Notes: generated by a model not told the origin, from the sequence alone. DNA of 64,000 bases from Ancylothrix sp036704045 (GCA_036704045.1 DATNQM010000032.1:1-64000); one strand, 5' to 3'; shown: positions 1 to 9,362, numbered from the stretch's first letter. Made by a program: numbers and translations.

Positions 1-207
1 CTCATGGGTTTGGGGGCCGGCACAGGGGCACGGCCCCTACATTTTTTGGTAATTTTTATCCTGTTAGGCAAAAAAATCTTTATAGCATTTTTCTATCTGG
101 TGAGGTAAGACTGAACCCCCCTTACCCCCCTTAATAAGGAGGGGTGCAAGGAGGGTTTGTACTTGATATGATTGAAAACAGTTATATTTAGGACAAGGGA
201 CAATTTT
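1..207. repeat. Intergenic spacer with GC-rich repeat-like tracts
   Basis: No gene is visible in this edge spacer. It contains a partial palindrome around 15-40 (GGGGCACGGCCCCTAC type) and a C-run/G-run palindrome around 113-155, where a stretch of C with CCTTAATAAGG is followed by G-runs. A related C/G-run palindrome is found at about 12806-12857. Both look like dispersed intergenic repeats of cyanobacteria. The second one lies just downstream of the minus-strand kinase gene and could act as its terminator. Confidence 0.4.
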
Positions 208-1623
208 TTATAATTCGGTAAAACGGTAAGTAATTACTCCTCGATCATTAGACACTTTTGCATAACCGGCAACGGCCATTTCTTTTAATAAAGTCTCTAC
301 TTCCACAAAATCAAGGCCGGTGTCCATTACAGCCTGAGTTACTGATAGTTTTCCCCCTCTAGCACTAGCAGCCTTAAGAATTTTTACAATTGTTTCTTGT
401 CGGTTAGAATTTGTATAAGATTGGGCAATTCCTGGCCCTTGAGTTAAGGGAACACCGGCCGGAGATAAACCCATTTTTTCCCGCATTTTTTTGTCATATT
501 TATCAACTAAACCGGGAATTAAAAAAGCATCCACCACTTGACCTACACCAAATAAATTCCAAGTACAAAACCAAATTACGCCGGTGAAAATTTTGCCGTT
601 ATAAAATCTATGTAGTCCACCAATACCGGCAAAACCAGCAGCCCAAAGTGCGTAGCTAATTCCAATACGAGTTTGTTTCTCTTCTTGAGGTGTGGCCGGA
701 AATATTTTTTTAATTTGTGGTGGCGGTGTTTGGGAAATAACCGGCTTTGCGTTTAAGTCTTCTAACACATCTTTAGCACTTTGATAGCGCCGACTAATCG
801 CAGTTTGCAGCATTTTATCAATAATTTGTCCGAGTTTTGTACTAACGGTATTGTTCACTAAATAATCTCTCCACACCCATTCCCCCTCTCGACTATCAAA
901 TAAATCAAAGGGGGGAATTTGAGTGAGGAGGTAAATACAGGTAACGGCTAAACTATAAATATCGCTGGCAAATACGGCTTTACCAAAATTTTGTTCTGGG
1001 GAAGCATAACCCGCAGATCCAATACTCGTACCTGTTCGGTTTAAAGAAGTGCCGGTGAGGTGTTTTGCGCCCCCAAAATCTACTAATACAAGTTTATTGT
1101 CATGTAATCTACGGATGATATTTTCTGGTTTAATATCTCGGTGAATTACATTATGACTGTGGATAAATTGTAGAACCGGCAAAAGGTCATTCAGTAAAGC
1201 TTTGATTTGTGTTTCATTGAAGGGCCCATCTTGGTCGAGTTCTTGGGCTAAGGTGGGGCCGGGGATGTATTCTTGAACAAGATACAATCGTCCTTCTTGT
1301 TCAAAATGCGCTAATAATTGGGGAATTTGCGGGTGACTGCCTAATTGTTCTAGTTGTTTAGCTTCTTGATGAAATAGTTCGGTTGCTTTTTTAAGGATGC
1401 CGGTGCCGAACTCACTTGCAGAAAACTGTTTGATAGCGCAGCGCGGAAAAGAAGGTTTATGTTCGTCTTGTGCTAAAAAAGTTTTGCCAAAACCGCCGGT
1501 ACCAATAACTTTTAAAGCACGATAACGGTCGGCTAAAAGCATTTTACTACCGCAAGTTTGACAAAATACTGCGCCGGGGGGGTTAAGAGGTTTTTGGCAT
1601 TGAGGATTTAGGCAATAAAACAT
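208..1623 (-). CDS. Serine/threonine protein kinase with zinc ribbon, TM2 and winged-helix-like tail
   Basis: This 471-residue protein is a Hanks-type Ser/Thr kinase. It starts with a four-cysteine zinc ribbon (CLNPQC...CQTCG, residues 5-25). The kinase domain spans about residues 33-290, with a glycine-rich loop (GTGGFG), the catalytic motif HRDIKPEN and a DFG motif (VDFGGAKH). After a proline-rich linker, residues about 325-378 form a TM2 domain of two membrane helices around GGLHRFYNGK, so the protein is probably membrane-anchored. The last 65 residues read like a winged-helix or effector domain (ILKAASARGGKLSVTQAV). Zinc-ribbon kinases are common in filamentous cyanobacteria; the TM2 plus helical tail is less usual. 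The substrate cannot be told. It is separated from the divergent acsF by 365 bases. Confidence 0.9.
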   Translation of the reverse strand: MFYCLNPQCQKPLNPPGAVFCQTCGSKMLLADRYRALKVIGTGGFGKTFLAQDEHKPSFPRCAIKQFSASEFGTGILKKATELFHQEAKQLEQLGSHPQIPQLLAHFEQEGRLYLVQEYIPGPTLAQELDQDGPFNETQIKALLNDLLPVLQFIHSHNVIHRDIKPENIIRRLHDNKLVLVDFGGAKHLTGTSLNRTGTSIGSAGYASPEQNFGKAVFASDIYSLAVTCIYLLTQIPPFDLFDSREGEWVWRDYLVNNTVSTKLGQIIDKMLQTAISRRYQSAKDVLEDLNAKPVISQTPPPQIKKIFPATPQEEKQTRIGISYALWAAGFAGIGGLHRFYNGKIFTGVIWFCTWNLFGVGQVVDAFLIPGLVDKYDKKMREKMGLSPAGVPLTQGPGIAQSYTNSNRQETIVKILKAASARGGKLSVTQAVMDTGLDFVEVETLLKEMAVAGYAKVSNDRGVITYRFTEL

Positions 1624-1750
1624 AACAATTTTAGATTTTAGATCAGCGTATTTTAGATTGGGAATTAACGGTATTGGGATAGCTGAGTTTTTTTAGGGTT
1701 TCTTTTTTTATGGTGACATAAGCTGAAAAAGACCGCACGGGCACAGTCAA

Positions 1751-1789
1751 AAAGTGAGAGGTTTCTGACTATTATGTGTTTCTCACTTT
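1751..1789. promoter_or_regulatory. Perfect inverted repeat upstream of acsF
   Basis: AAAGTGAGA at 1751-1759 is perfectly repeated in inverse as TCTCACTTT at 1781-1789, with a 21-base centre. The centre includes TATTAT (1770-1775), which could be a -10 element. The site lies in the spacer between the divergent kinase gene and acsF, 200 bases before acsF. It could be an operator or a small hairpin; neither is proven. Confidence 0.35.
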
Positions 1790-1988
1790 CCTTAGCCTTT
1801 AGACCTTATGACAGCAAAAAATTTACAAAACTTAACACCATGTATTAACTCTTAACGAAATTAACAGTCTTTGCATCCACCCACACTGGTAAGCTATATT
1901 TCGTAGGAAAGACACCCACAGTGGCAAACGCCATCTGACCAAACTCAACTCAAGGCAAAAAACACTTAATAAGAGCGCAAACACAGTT

Positions 1989-3062
1989 ATGGTAGATTCC
2001 TTAAAAAAACCAGGCTATGAAGAACTGCGGCCTGGGGTAAAAATTCCAGCCAAAGATACGATTCTGACTCCTCGTTTCTACACGACTGACTTTGAAGCAA
2101 TGGCCAAGATGGATATCTCGGCCAATGAAGATGAACTCAGAGCAATTCTCGAAGAGTTCCGCGCTGACTATAACCGCAATCACTTTGTGCGCGATGCCGA
2201 GTTTGAGACATCTTGGGATCATATTGATGGCGACACTCGTCGGCTGTTCGTTGAGTTTTTGGAACGCTCTTGTACGGCTGAATTTTCTGGTTTCTTGCTT
2301 TATAAAGAACTCGGACGTCGGATTAAAGATAAAAGCCCACTTTTAGCAGAATGCTTTAACTTGATGTCTCGTGATGAAGCTCGTCACGCCGGCTTCTTGA
2401 ATAAGGCAATGTCGGATTTTAATATCTGTTTGGATCTGGGCTTTTTAACGAAAAGTAAAAAATATACTTTCTTCCAGCCCAAGTTTATTTTTTATGCAAC
2501 TTATTTGTCGGAAAAAATTGGTTATTGGCGTTATATCACAATTTTTCGGCATTTAGAAGCACACCCAGAAAACCGGATTTATCCTATTTTCCGCTTCTTT
2601 GAAAATTGGTGTCAAGATGAAAACCGACACGGAGATTTCTTTGATGCAATCATGCGGGCACAGCCTCAAATGTTGAATGACTGGAAAGCTAAACTTTGGA
2701 GTCGTTTCTTCTTGTTGTCTGTGTTTGTAACGATGTATTTAAATGATATTCAGCGTTGCGGGTTCTATCAGTCCATTGGTTTAAATGCCCGTGATTATGA
2801 TATCGAAGTAATTAAGAAAACTAACGATACTGCATCTCGTGTTTTCCCTGTAGTTTTGGATGTTGAGAATCCTGAATTTTACGACCGTCTCGACACTTGT
2901 GTGGCAAATAATGCTAAACTGTCGGAGATTGCTAAATCGGATGCGCCTACAATTGTGAAGTTTTGCCAAAAACTGCCCTACTACCTCTCGAATTTCTGGC
3001 AGTTAGGACGGCTTTACTTCATGAAGCCGATTGAATCCGCTCCGGTAGCAACTGTGCGGTAG
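1989..3062 (+). CDS. acsF: Mg-protoporphyrin IX monomethyl ester (oxidative) cyclase
   Basis: AcsF (also ChlA/CycI) is the di-iron oxygenase that forms the isocyclic E ring of chlorophyll from Mg-protoporphyrin IX monomethyl ester, using O2; it works at the membrane with Ycf54. The 357-residue length matches the family. Two di-iron ligand motifs of the ferritin-like fold are visible: the first helix pair with DEARHAGF near residue 130 and the second with DENRHGDFF near residue 211. The start MVDSLKKPGYEELRPG is typical of cyanobacterial AcsF. The gene stands alone on the plus strand with a roughly 365-base leader that carries an inverted repeat. A strong terminator is not evident downstream. 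Cyanobacteria often have a second, low-oxygen paralogue; none is seen here, so which isoform this is stays open. Confidence 0.96.
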   Translation: MVDSLKKPGYEELRPGVKIPAKDTILTPRFYTTDFEAMAKMDISANEDELRAILEEFRADYNRNHFVRDAEFETSWDHIDGDTRRLFVEFLERSCTAEFSGFLLYKELGRRIKDKSPLLAECFNLMSRDEARHAGFLNKAMSDFNICLDLGFLTKSKKYTFFQPKFIFYATYLSEKIGYWRYITIFRHLEAHPENRIYPIFRFFENWCQDENRHGDFFDAIMRAQPQMLNDWKAKLWSRFFLLSVFVTMYLNDIQRCGFYQSIGLNARDYDIEVIKKTNDTASRVFPVVLDVENPEFYDRLDTCVANNAKLSEIAKSDAPTIVKFCQKLPYYLSNFWQLGRLYFMKPIESAPVATVR

Positions 3063-3206
3063 CACGTTGCAGGAGGTAGTTCGTTAGGTTTCCGGTTTCG
3101 CTCCTCTGTTAGTTCGTCTTGCGGTTCTGCTTTGGGTGGAACCGTTTTTTTTGTGGTTGGGATGATGTTTTTGGGGTTTGTTTTTGAGGTTCTAGGGGTG
3201 GAGGTT

Positions 3207-3248
3207 CACACAGAGGGGACGGAGGTAGGCGCAGAGGAACACAGAGGG
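3207..3248. repeat. CACAGAG-type degenerate repeat
   Basis: This stretch repeats CACAGAGG/CGCAGAGG units. A similar array lies at 14141-14190. Such CACAGAGG-CGCAGAGG arrays are familiar intergenic repeats in cyanobacterial genomes. The open frame of the following gene extends through this repeat, which is one reason to place that gene's start downstream at 3273. Confidence 0.5.
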
Positions 3249-3272
3249 TTTTTTAGGCTTTGGGAGGGGTTT

Positions 3273-3929
3273 ATGCGTTTGGGTTTAGTTGTTTTGGGTT
3301 TGGTGCTTTTGGGATGGCAAGGTGTCTGTTTGGGGGAGGATTTGGGGGTGCCGGCAGAAACTATTGAGGGTAGTCCGGTTTTGCAGCGGTGGTTAGATAA
3401 GGTGCCGAATGTTTTGGAAGATATCGAGAATGATCCTAGTTTTAAGACTCGTTTGCGAGTGGGTTTTTCTGAGTTTCCTTCTGGGGAAAGTGGGGGTTTT
3501 AATGTTGGGGTTGAGGATGTTTTTATTGGTAGGTCTGGGTTAAGTTTGAGTGGCGATTTTCAGGGTTCTTTTGATGGTGAATATAACAGTTATGGGGCAA
3601 ATTTGCAATATTATTTACGTCCTTTGGGCAGTTATGTTAATTTTGGGCCGGTGGTTGGATATAGAAATATTAAAACAGATGTTTATGAGCGAGATGGGGT
3701 GAGTTTGGGGGCTCGGTTGATGGTGGTTTTGTCGCGGGGTGGGGCGGCTGATTTGTCTTTGACTCAAACTTGGGTAAAACCGGGGAGTGGTGAAGATGTG
3801 GGGATAACAACGCTTTCGGTTGGATATGCTTTGACGAAAAATTTACGCATTTCTGCGGATATTCAAAAACAAAATGCACCAGAAGAAAAAGATAGTCGGG
3901 TGGGTGTGGTTTTTGAGTGGATGCCGTAG
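3273..3929 (+). CDS. Secreted beta-rich (outer-membrane-like) protein, function unknown
   Basis: The open frame reaches back to 3132, but the ATG at 3273 is preferred: GGGAGGGG stands just before it, and it gives a clean Sec signal peptide (MRLGLVVLGLVLLGWQGVCL followed by G). The resulting 218-residue protein has, after the signal, a helical stretch (residues about 25-55, ending in FKTRLRVGFSEFP) and then alternating amphipathic strands such as YGANLQYYLRPLG, YVNFGPVVGYRNI and LSVGYALTKNLRISADIQ. It ends in FEWMP. This pattern fits a small beta-barrel in the outer membrane or a periplasmic beta protein. No family name is recognised. The coding strand is very G+T rich. Confidence 0.7.
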   Translation: MRLGLVVLGLVLLGWQGVCLGEDLGVPAETIEGSPVLQRWLDKVPNVLEDIENDPSFKTRLRVGFSEFPSGESGGFNVGVEDVFIGRSGLSLSGDFQGSFDGEYNSYGANLQYYLRPLGSYVNFGPVVGYRNIKTDVYERDGVSLGARLMVVLSRGGAADLSLTQTWVKPGSGEDVGITTLSVGYALTKNLRISADIQKQNAPEEKDSRVGVVFEWMP

Positions 3930-4185
3930 AATTTTAATAGATTTGGAATAAGAAGAAAAATAATATCAAATTAAGATTTGATAGAGAGAATATTATCCTG
4001 ATATTTTAGAAGTCGCTTGCCAACTTTACGAGCCGGTTTTGGTAATGTTTGGCCAATTGCTGAGCTACTAAAAATGACTAATAACCAGCTTCCTTGCTTG
4101 AAATATCTTTCTTTTGAGAGTGTTAAATTGCCTTAAAAGCTTTTTAAAATCAAAAAAATAGAGTATTTAAAGAGAGGAAAAAACC

Positions 4186-4395
4186 ATGACAAAAAAGCCC
4201 AAAGAACCGGCCAAACAAGAAAATAAACAAACCGAACCAGACTCAAAAGAACCTCGTCTTATCGATCCCCTTGATTTAGTCTATGGCGGCGGTTATATAG
4301 GAGATCCCAAAGAAATTTTATCTAACCCTGCCGTTGCGCCGCAAATGCCCGATGATACTTCCAATAACTTACGGGACGACTTGATCCGCGATTAA
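4186..4395 (+). CDS. Small hydrophilic protein of unknown function
   Basis: This 69-residue protein has a good ribosome binding site (GAGAGG, 8 bases before the ATG). The first 25 residues are rich in Lys, Glu, Pro and Gln and probably disordered. The rest (residues 26-69) looks conserved: LIDPLDLVYGGGYIGDPKE followed by an acidic end with a repeated RDD. There is no signal peptide or membrane segment. A terminator lies 16 bases after the stop, so the gene is a monocistronic unit. The function is not recognised. Confidence 0.65.
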   Translation: MTKKPKEPAKQENKQTEPDSKEPRLIDPLDLVYGGGYIGDPKEILSNPAVAPQMPDDTSNNLRDDLIRD

Positions 4396-4410
4396 ATAAA
4401 ACTCCATATT

Positions 4411-4447
4411 ATAAAACCCCGATTTTGGCAAAAAACCGGGGCTTTAT
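4411..4447. terminator. Bidirectional rho-independent terminator
   Basis: ATAAAACCCCG (4411-4421) pairs with CGGGGCTTTAT (4437-4447), with one mismatch and a 15-base loop. It sits between the plus-strand gene ending at 4395 and the minus-strand histidine kinase whose stop is at 4450, so it can serve both. Confidence 0.75.
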
Positions 4448-4449
4448 AA

Positions 4450-7400
4450 TTAACTATGACGCGGTAATAACACCTTAAAAATAGAACCTTTACCAGGGGT
4501 ACTTTCTAAATTAATATTACCCCGCATTAGTTGTACCAAAGAATCAGTAATTGCCAATCCTAAACCAGTCCCAGGAAACCGACGAGTTAAAGTTTGGTCT
4601 ACCTGACGAAACGCTTCAAAAATGTGTCTTAACTCAGTTTCAGAAATACCAATGCCGGTATCCTTAACCAAAATTTCTACTCGGTTTGGTTCCGCGTCGC
4701 TGACTTCAACTTCAACAGAACCACTCTCTGTAAACTTAATAGCATTAGAAATCAAATTAATTAACACTTGTCGCAAACAAGATTTATCTAAAACTACCAA
4801 AGGATTCTCTAAATTTTCGCTGCGAAACACCAAGGTTAAATTTTTTTCTTCTGCTTGAGGTTTAAATTGTTGAACACTCGCATTTATTAAAAGAGCAATG
4901 TCAAAAGACTCAGGTTTTAAATCCCGAATACCGGCCTCAATTTTTGACAAATCCAGAATATCATTAATAAGCATTAACAAACTCTTCCCATTATTAAGAA
5001 TTCGTTGTGCCATATCCTTTTGCTGCGGAGGTAACTCATAGCTGCGATTGCGTAACAGCAATTGAGCAAAACCAATAATAGCATTTAAAGGCGTGCGGAG
5101 TTCGTGGGACATCGTGGCCAAAAACTGAGTTTTTAAGCGTGCAGCTTCCAACAATTGGAGATTTTGTAATTGAATATGTTCCCTTTGATGAGCAAGTTCT
5201 TGATTTTGACGCGCCAGAATATGATTTTGCTCAGCGACTAACTCTTCGCGTTCCTCCAAAATATTAATTAAACGAGCATTATTAATAGCAATAGCAGCTT
5301 GTTCTCCCACCGCCACTAATAATTGTTGCCACATTTCATAATCAAAAGCCTGGGGATCATTCCAATTGCCGGTAGCTAAAACTCCCAACCGGCCCGCCTG
5401 GGCAGATTCAATGGGCACACCATAAACCGCCGCCGGTAAATGCAGTTCCTCACCATCATTAGGCGCTTCGGAATGACGCAAAAGACGAGAAGTACCACTG
5501 GAAAACACCGTAGACAGTAAACCATCTTCAGTATAAAGCGGCATTCTCAGCGGTAAATGTTCCGTACCGGCACCCGCAGTCGCCACCAACTCCAGACGAT
5601 TTGTTGCAGGATTTTGTAAAACAATTAAGCAAAACATCGCCCCCGGCACCGACTCACAAACAGCATCTACCATAACCTGCAACAACCCAGGCAAATCAGC
5701 CAAACTTTGATTAAGCAAATTAGTCAAACGTTGCAGAGTTCGTAGTTGCTGTTGTTGTTCGTCTAGCACTAAAATTACCTGAGATAAATTCTTGCTCACT
5801 TGTTGTGCTTCCCGGTAGAGTTGGACTTTTTCTAAAGCACAAGCCGTCCGATGCCCTAAGTCCTCCGCCAAAGTTAAATCCGCTGGAGAATAACGGCGGT
5901 TTTTGTCACAAAGCACAAACAAAATCGAGCCAAAAATTTGCTGTCCCAAGCGCAAAGGCAAACAAATATAAGACCGAAAATCTAACTCCTTCAACAAGGC
6001 GAGGTGTTTGGCATCAACAGCAAGAGATTGAAGTTGTTGGTCCGAAATTCCAAACCTCACAGAAATCTCATCCAAATTATTATTTTCACCGGCTTTTAAG
6101 CGTTTCAAATAGCTATAGGAACCGTCGGCTTCCACCGGATAACGCTGCTGCAATTCCCAAATTAAATTTTCTTTGGCCGGCTCTTTGTGGGCAACAGCAA
6201 CACATCGACAATTAAGAGAATTATCGAAGGTATTAATAACACACCAATCGCCCAAATAAGGCACAATCAACTGTGCCAAACGAACAAAAGCCATTTCATT
6301 ATTTAAATCACCAGCAAGAAGCGAACTAGCTTCTATCAGCAAGTGCATTGCCCCAATCATCCGCTGTTGCTCACTTCTGTAGTATTCTTGAGATGCAAGC
6401 AAATGATATCTCAAAGCTTTTTCACGCCCTAACAACTCGTCTTTTAATTGGTTTGCGGCTTGTAAATGAATCGAGTGTTTGCTGGTGAGGCGGTCGATTT
6501 CGTAATACAGAGCCTCAATTTTAGCTTCAAGTTGTTTACGAAGGGTAATCTCACGGGTGATAGAAATAATTTCATTACCGCCCTCGCCCTCGGTTTTGAA
6601 CTCAGGTAAAAGCGTTGTTTCTACCCAAATGTAACTACCATCTTTGCGGCGCAGAGAAGTTATTAAATTTTTGCCAATCGGTTCTGAAAAAATGTTTTGA
6701 TAAACTTTTTTGATTTCTATTAAATGTTCAGGATGGAGCAACTCTCCCACATCCCTTCCAATCAATTCACTAGGCAAATAGCCAAGTAAACGAGTCACCG
6801 ATGGGGAAACATAAACGTAGATCCCAGCCCGCAACCGGCATATTAACTCCGTAGAGTTTTCGGCTAACAATTCATAGCGTTTTTGGATCTGCCGGCCAAA
6901 ATTTTCGGCTTGCTTGTGGGCGGTAATATCCCGCAAAGCCACCAAAGCACCGAGTTTGTCTCCGCTGTTATTAATAATCGGGCTGCCAGTGGCCAGCAAT
7001 GAGCGTCTCTGGCCATTAATTGAGATCAGGCTGATTTCCATTCCGCTAACGACTTCGCCGCTTAAGGCTCGAAACACAGGGCTTTCATCGCGTTTGAGCG
7101 GAGTTTTGCCGTCTGGCTGGTAGTAGGAATGTTTTAAAAATTGAAGCCGCTGTTGGTAAGGATAAATGCTTGATTCGTTTTCGTTCAAAAAAGCCGGTTC
7201 TGCTGGAGTTCGTTGATTAACCGGCAGGCCATACAATTGTTGAGCAGCCTCATTAATCGCTGTAACCACTCCCTCGCTGTCACAAATAATAATGCCCTCC
7301 GAGACATTGGCCCAGAGAACTTTAAGAATTTGTTGCTCTTGTTCTAAAGCAGTTTGGTCTTTTTTGTATTTGTCTATATTGGTGCAAGTGCCGGTGATCT

Positions 7401-7833
7401 GGGGATTTTCACCGCGATTAACTTGGATGTGGGCCACAAACCATTTATAGGTTTTGCCCTTCTCTAAAAGCCGAAATTCTATTTCTTCAACACCGGCAGG
7501 ATTTTGTAAACCGGCTCTCCACTGATCGCGGTCTTCTGGATGTATAACAGACAAAAAGCCCCAGCCCAAAGATTCAGCTTCGCTTAGTCCTGTCATCTCA
7601 TACCATCGACGATTAAAATACACAATTCCCCCGCCAGGAGAAGCACTCCAGATAATCTGGGGTAAGTTGTCTGGATGGGGCGCTTGGCGCTGATGTTTGC
7701 TGGCCAATGGAGATAAACCTAGAGTGAACGCTTGGCTTTCTGTGACTGGATGCTCTTTTTTTTGCCAGTGCGCCTCTGATGATTGTTGAGGGCGAGTATA
7801 GTTCATAGCGTTTTTATCCAATCCAATCGTCAC
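4450..7833 (-). CDS. Multi-sensor (PAS-PAS-PAS-GAF-GAF) histidine kinase
   Basis: This is a 1127-residue soluble sensor kinase. In order: PAS at about 55-155 (IIWSASPGGGIVYFNRRWYE), PAS at about 165-310, PAS/PAC at about 318-432, a coiled coil at about 432-500, a GAF domain at about 505-680, a second GAF at about 715-865, a short coiled coil, HisKA at about 900-970 with the phosphoacceptor box MSHELRTPLNAIIGF, and HATPase_c to the end (NLISNAIKF, DTGIGI, GTGLGLAI). No transmembrane segment or receiver domain is seen, so it needs a separate response regulator. The divergent NarL-type regulator 200 bases away is the obvious candidate partner. The signal is unknown; no GAF cysteine typical of bilin binding is evident. 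Confidence 0.95.
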   Translation of the reverse strand: MTIGLDKNAMNYTRPQQSSEAHWQKKEHPVTESQAFTLGLSPLASKHQRQAPHPDNLPQIIWSASPGGGIVYFNRRWYEMTGLSEAESLGWGFLSVIHPEDRDQWRAGLQNPAGVEEIEFRLLEKGKTYKWFVAHIQVNRGENPQITGTCTNIDKYKKDQTALEQEQQILKVLWANVSEGIIICDSEGVVTAINEAAQQLYGLPVNQRTPAEPAFLNENESSIYPYQQRLQFLKHSYYQPDGKTPLKRDESPVFRALSGEVVSGMEISLISINGQRRSLLATGSPIINNSGDKLGALVALRDITAHKQAENFGRQIQKRYELLAENSTELICRLRAGIYVYVSPSVTRLLGYLPSELIGRDVGELLHPEHLIEIKKVYQNIFSEPIGKNLITSLRRKDGSYIWVETTLLPEFKTEGEGGNEIISITREITLRKQLEAKIEALYYEIDRLTSKHSIHLQAANQLKDELLGREKALRYHLLASQEYYRSEQQRMIGAMHLLIEASSLLAGDLNNEMAFVRLAQLIVPYLGDWCVINTFDNSLNCRCVAVAHKEPAKENLIWELQQRYPVEADGSYSYLKRLKAGENNNLDEISVRFGISDQQLQSLAVDAKHLALLKELDFRSYICLPLRLGQQIFGSILFVLCDKNRRYSPADLTLAEDLGHRTACALEKVQLYREAQQVSKNLSQVILVLDEQQQQLRTLQRLTNLLNQSLADLPGLLQVMVDAVCESVPGAMFCLIVLQNPATNRLELVATAGAGTEHLPLRMPLYTEDGLLSTVFSSGTSRLLRHSEAPNDGEELHLPAAVYGVPIESAQAGRLGVLATGNWNDPQAFDYEMWQQLLVAVGEQAAIAINNARLINILEEREELVAEQNHILARQNQELAHQREHIQLQNLQLLEAARLKTQFLATMSHELRTPLNAIIGFAQLLLRNRSYELPPQQKDMAQRILNNGKSLLMLINDILDLSKIEAGIRDLKPESFDIALLINASVQQFKPQAEEKNLTLVFRSENLENPLVVLDKSCLRQVLINLISNAIKFTESGSVEVEVSDAEPNRVEILVKDTGIGISETELRHIFEAFRQVDQTLTRRFPGTGLGLAITDSLVQLMRGNINLESTPGKGSIFKVLLPRHS

Positions 7834-8033
7834 CCTGTTACAGGCGCACCTTGGTGGTGAATTTTATCAGCCTTCAAAAAGGGTGGTCAAAACTAACCAG
7901 ATTTTATAACCTTAATTTATATGCCTAAGCTGGCTATCTACAGCTATCCAGAGATGGATTCTTCAAAAGATGTTTAACTGCTTTTAGAGTATTTTTTTAA
8001 TAGTGAAACCAAAATAGGTAAGGCCAAAGAAAG

Positions 8034-8753
8034 ATGAGCGAAATTCGCGTAGTTTTAATTGAAGACCACGATTTGACTCGGATCGGTATCCGCACGGCTT
8101 TGCAACAGCGTGAGGGTATTAAAGTGGTTGGGGATGCGGCAAATGGCTTGGATGGCTTGAAGATGCTTAAATCGCTGAAGCCTGATATTGCTATTGTTGA
8201 TATTGGCTTGCCGGATATTGATGGCATTGAGGTGACGCAACGGTTTAAAGAGTCTATGGCTCCTACGGACTCGCCAACTAAAATTTTAATTTTGACTTTT
8301 CAAGATAGCCAGCAGGAGGTTTTGGCGGCTTTTGCGGCTGGGGCCGATTCTTATTGCATGAAGGATATTCGTTTTGAACAGTTGCTTGAGGCAATTCGAG
8401 CGACTTATGAGGGAAATTCTTGGATTGATCCTGCCATTGCTGGGATTGTTTTGCGTCAGGCTCGCACGACTCCTTCTAGTCAGAATGAAGACAAATCTTC
8501 TAGTGCAACGGTGACTATTAGTGCTGCGGATCCTGAGTATAGCCAGCTTATTGAGGCTTATCCTCTGACTGAGCGGGAGTTAGAAGTTTTGGAGCTAATT
8601 GTGCAAGGTTACAGTAATGCGGCAATTGCTGAGAAGCTTTATATTACGGTGGGAACGGTTAAAACTCATGTTCGTAATATTTTGAATAAATTATCTGCTG
8701 ATGACCGCACTCAGGCTGCTGTTTTGGCTCTGCGTTCTGGGTTGGTTGGTTGA
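8034..8753 (+). CDS. NarL/LuxR-family response regulator
   Basis: This 239-residue regulator has an N-terminal receiver (residues 4-125) with the acidic pair EDH and the phosphorylatable Asp in IVDIGLPDIDG (about residue 55), plus the conserved Lys in CMKDI. A linker rich in Ser/Thr follows. The C-terminal LuxR helix-turn-helix (about 178-235) begins LTEREVLELI-like (LTERELEVLELIVQGYSN) and includes TVKTHVRNILNKL. It should bind DNA when phosphorylated. It is transcribed away from the histidine kinase at 4450-7833, and a clear terminator lies about 105 bases after the stop. Confidence 0.95.
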   Translation: MSEIRVVLIEDHDLTRIGIRTALQQREGIKVVGDAANGLDGLKMLKSLKPDIAIVDIGLPDIDGIEVTQRFKESMAPTDSPTKILILTFQDSQQEVLAAFAAGADSYCMKDIRFEQLLEAIRATYEGNSWIDPAIAGIVLRQARTTPSSQNEDKSSSATVTISAADPEYSQLIEAYPLTERELEVLELIVQGYSNAAIAEKLYITVGTVKTHVRNILNKLSADDRTQAAVLALRSGLVG

Positions 8754-8858
8754 TTCGATATCTTGGGGTAGAAATATTTGAGCAGAAAGGGGTTTATAAC
8801 TATTCTTTAAAATAGTTGAAAAAAAACCGACTGTTTGACACAAATTAACAGGATTTAT

Positions 8859-8896
8859 GAAGGGTTTATTTTAATGAACCCTTCTGTTTTTTCTTG
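8859..8896 (+). terminator. Rho-independent terminator of the NarL-type regulator
   Basis: GAAGGGTT (8859-8866) pairs perfectly with AACCCTTC (8877-8884), a 10-base loop between them, and is followed by TGTTTTTTC. It lies between the convergent regulator (ends 8753) and receiver (ends 8937) genes. Confidence 0.8.
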
Positions 8897-8936
8897 TGGT
8901 TTTAGATTTTGACGGGTTGATTTTTTATTTAATTGT

Positions 8937-9362
8937 TTATAGGATTCTATGACGTTCTGCAATGGTGGCTACGACTTGAATTAAATTATCTAAGTCTACT
9001 GGCTTGCACATATGTTCTTGATAACCTGCTGATAAAGCCGATGTGCGGTTTTCTTCTCCACCGGCGCCGGTGACTGCTATGGCGCGAAGGGCTTTTCCGT
9101 TTTGTGTGAAGTGCGTTTTTAAGGTTTGAATAAGTGCGTATCCGTCGCCATCTGGTAAACTCATGTCGCTAATTAAAATGTCTGGTTTAAAGTGTTTGGC
9201 AATTTGCACTGCTTCTTGGACGGAAAAACCTGCTTTTACTTCAGCACCGCTTTCTTCTAACACAAAACTGAATAACTCAACAATATCTATTTCGTCTTCA
9301 ACAACAAGGACACGCAAGCCTTCAAGAATAAGAACTGGTGCGGAAGATGTGTGAGTGGCCAC
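8937..9362 (-). CDS. Single-domain response regulator (CheY-like receiver)
   Basis: This 141-residue protein is a stand-alone receiver domain. It shows the acidic cluster VVEDE (residues 19-23), the phosphorylation site in ILISDMSLPDGDGY (Asp about 66), the switch Thr in AVTGAGG, and Lys in MCKPVDL. There is no output domain, so it probably acts in a phosphorelay or by protein-protein contact. It has an N-terminal extension of about 15 residues. No kinase is adjacent in the same operon; the nearest is the hybrid-less kinase at 4450-7833. Its upstream region is the long gene-free spacer to 10380. Confidence 0.92.
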   Translation of the reverse strand: MATHTSSAPVLILEGLRVLVVEDEIDIVELFSFVLEESGAEVKAGFSVQEAVQIAKHFKPDILISDMSLPDGDGYALIQTLKTHFTQNGKALRAIAVTGAGGEENRTSALSAGYQEHMCKPVDLDNLIQVVATIAERHRIL

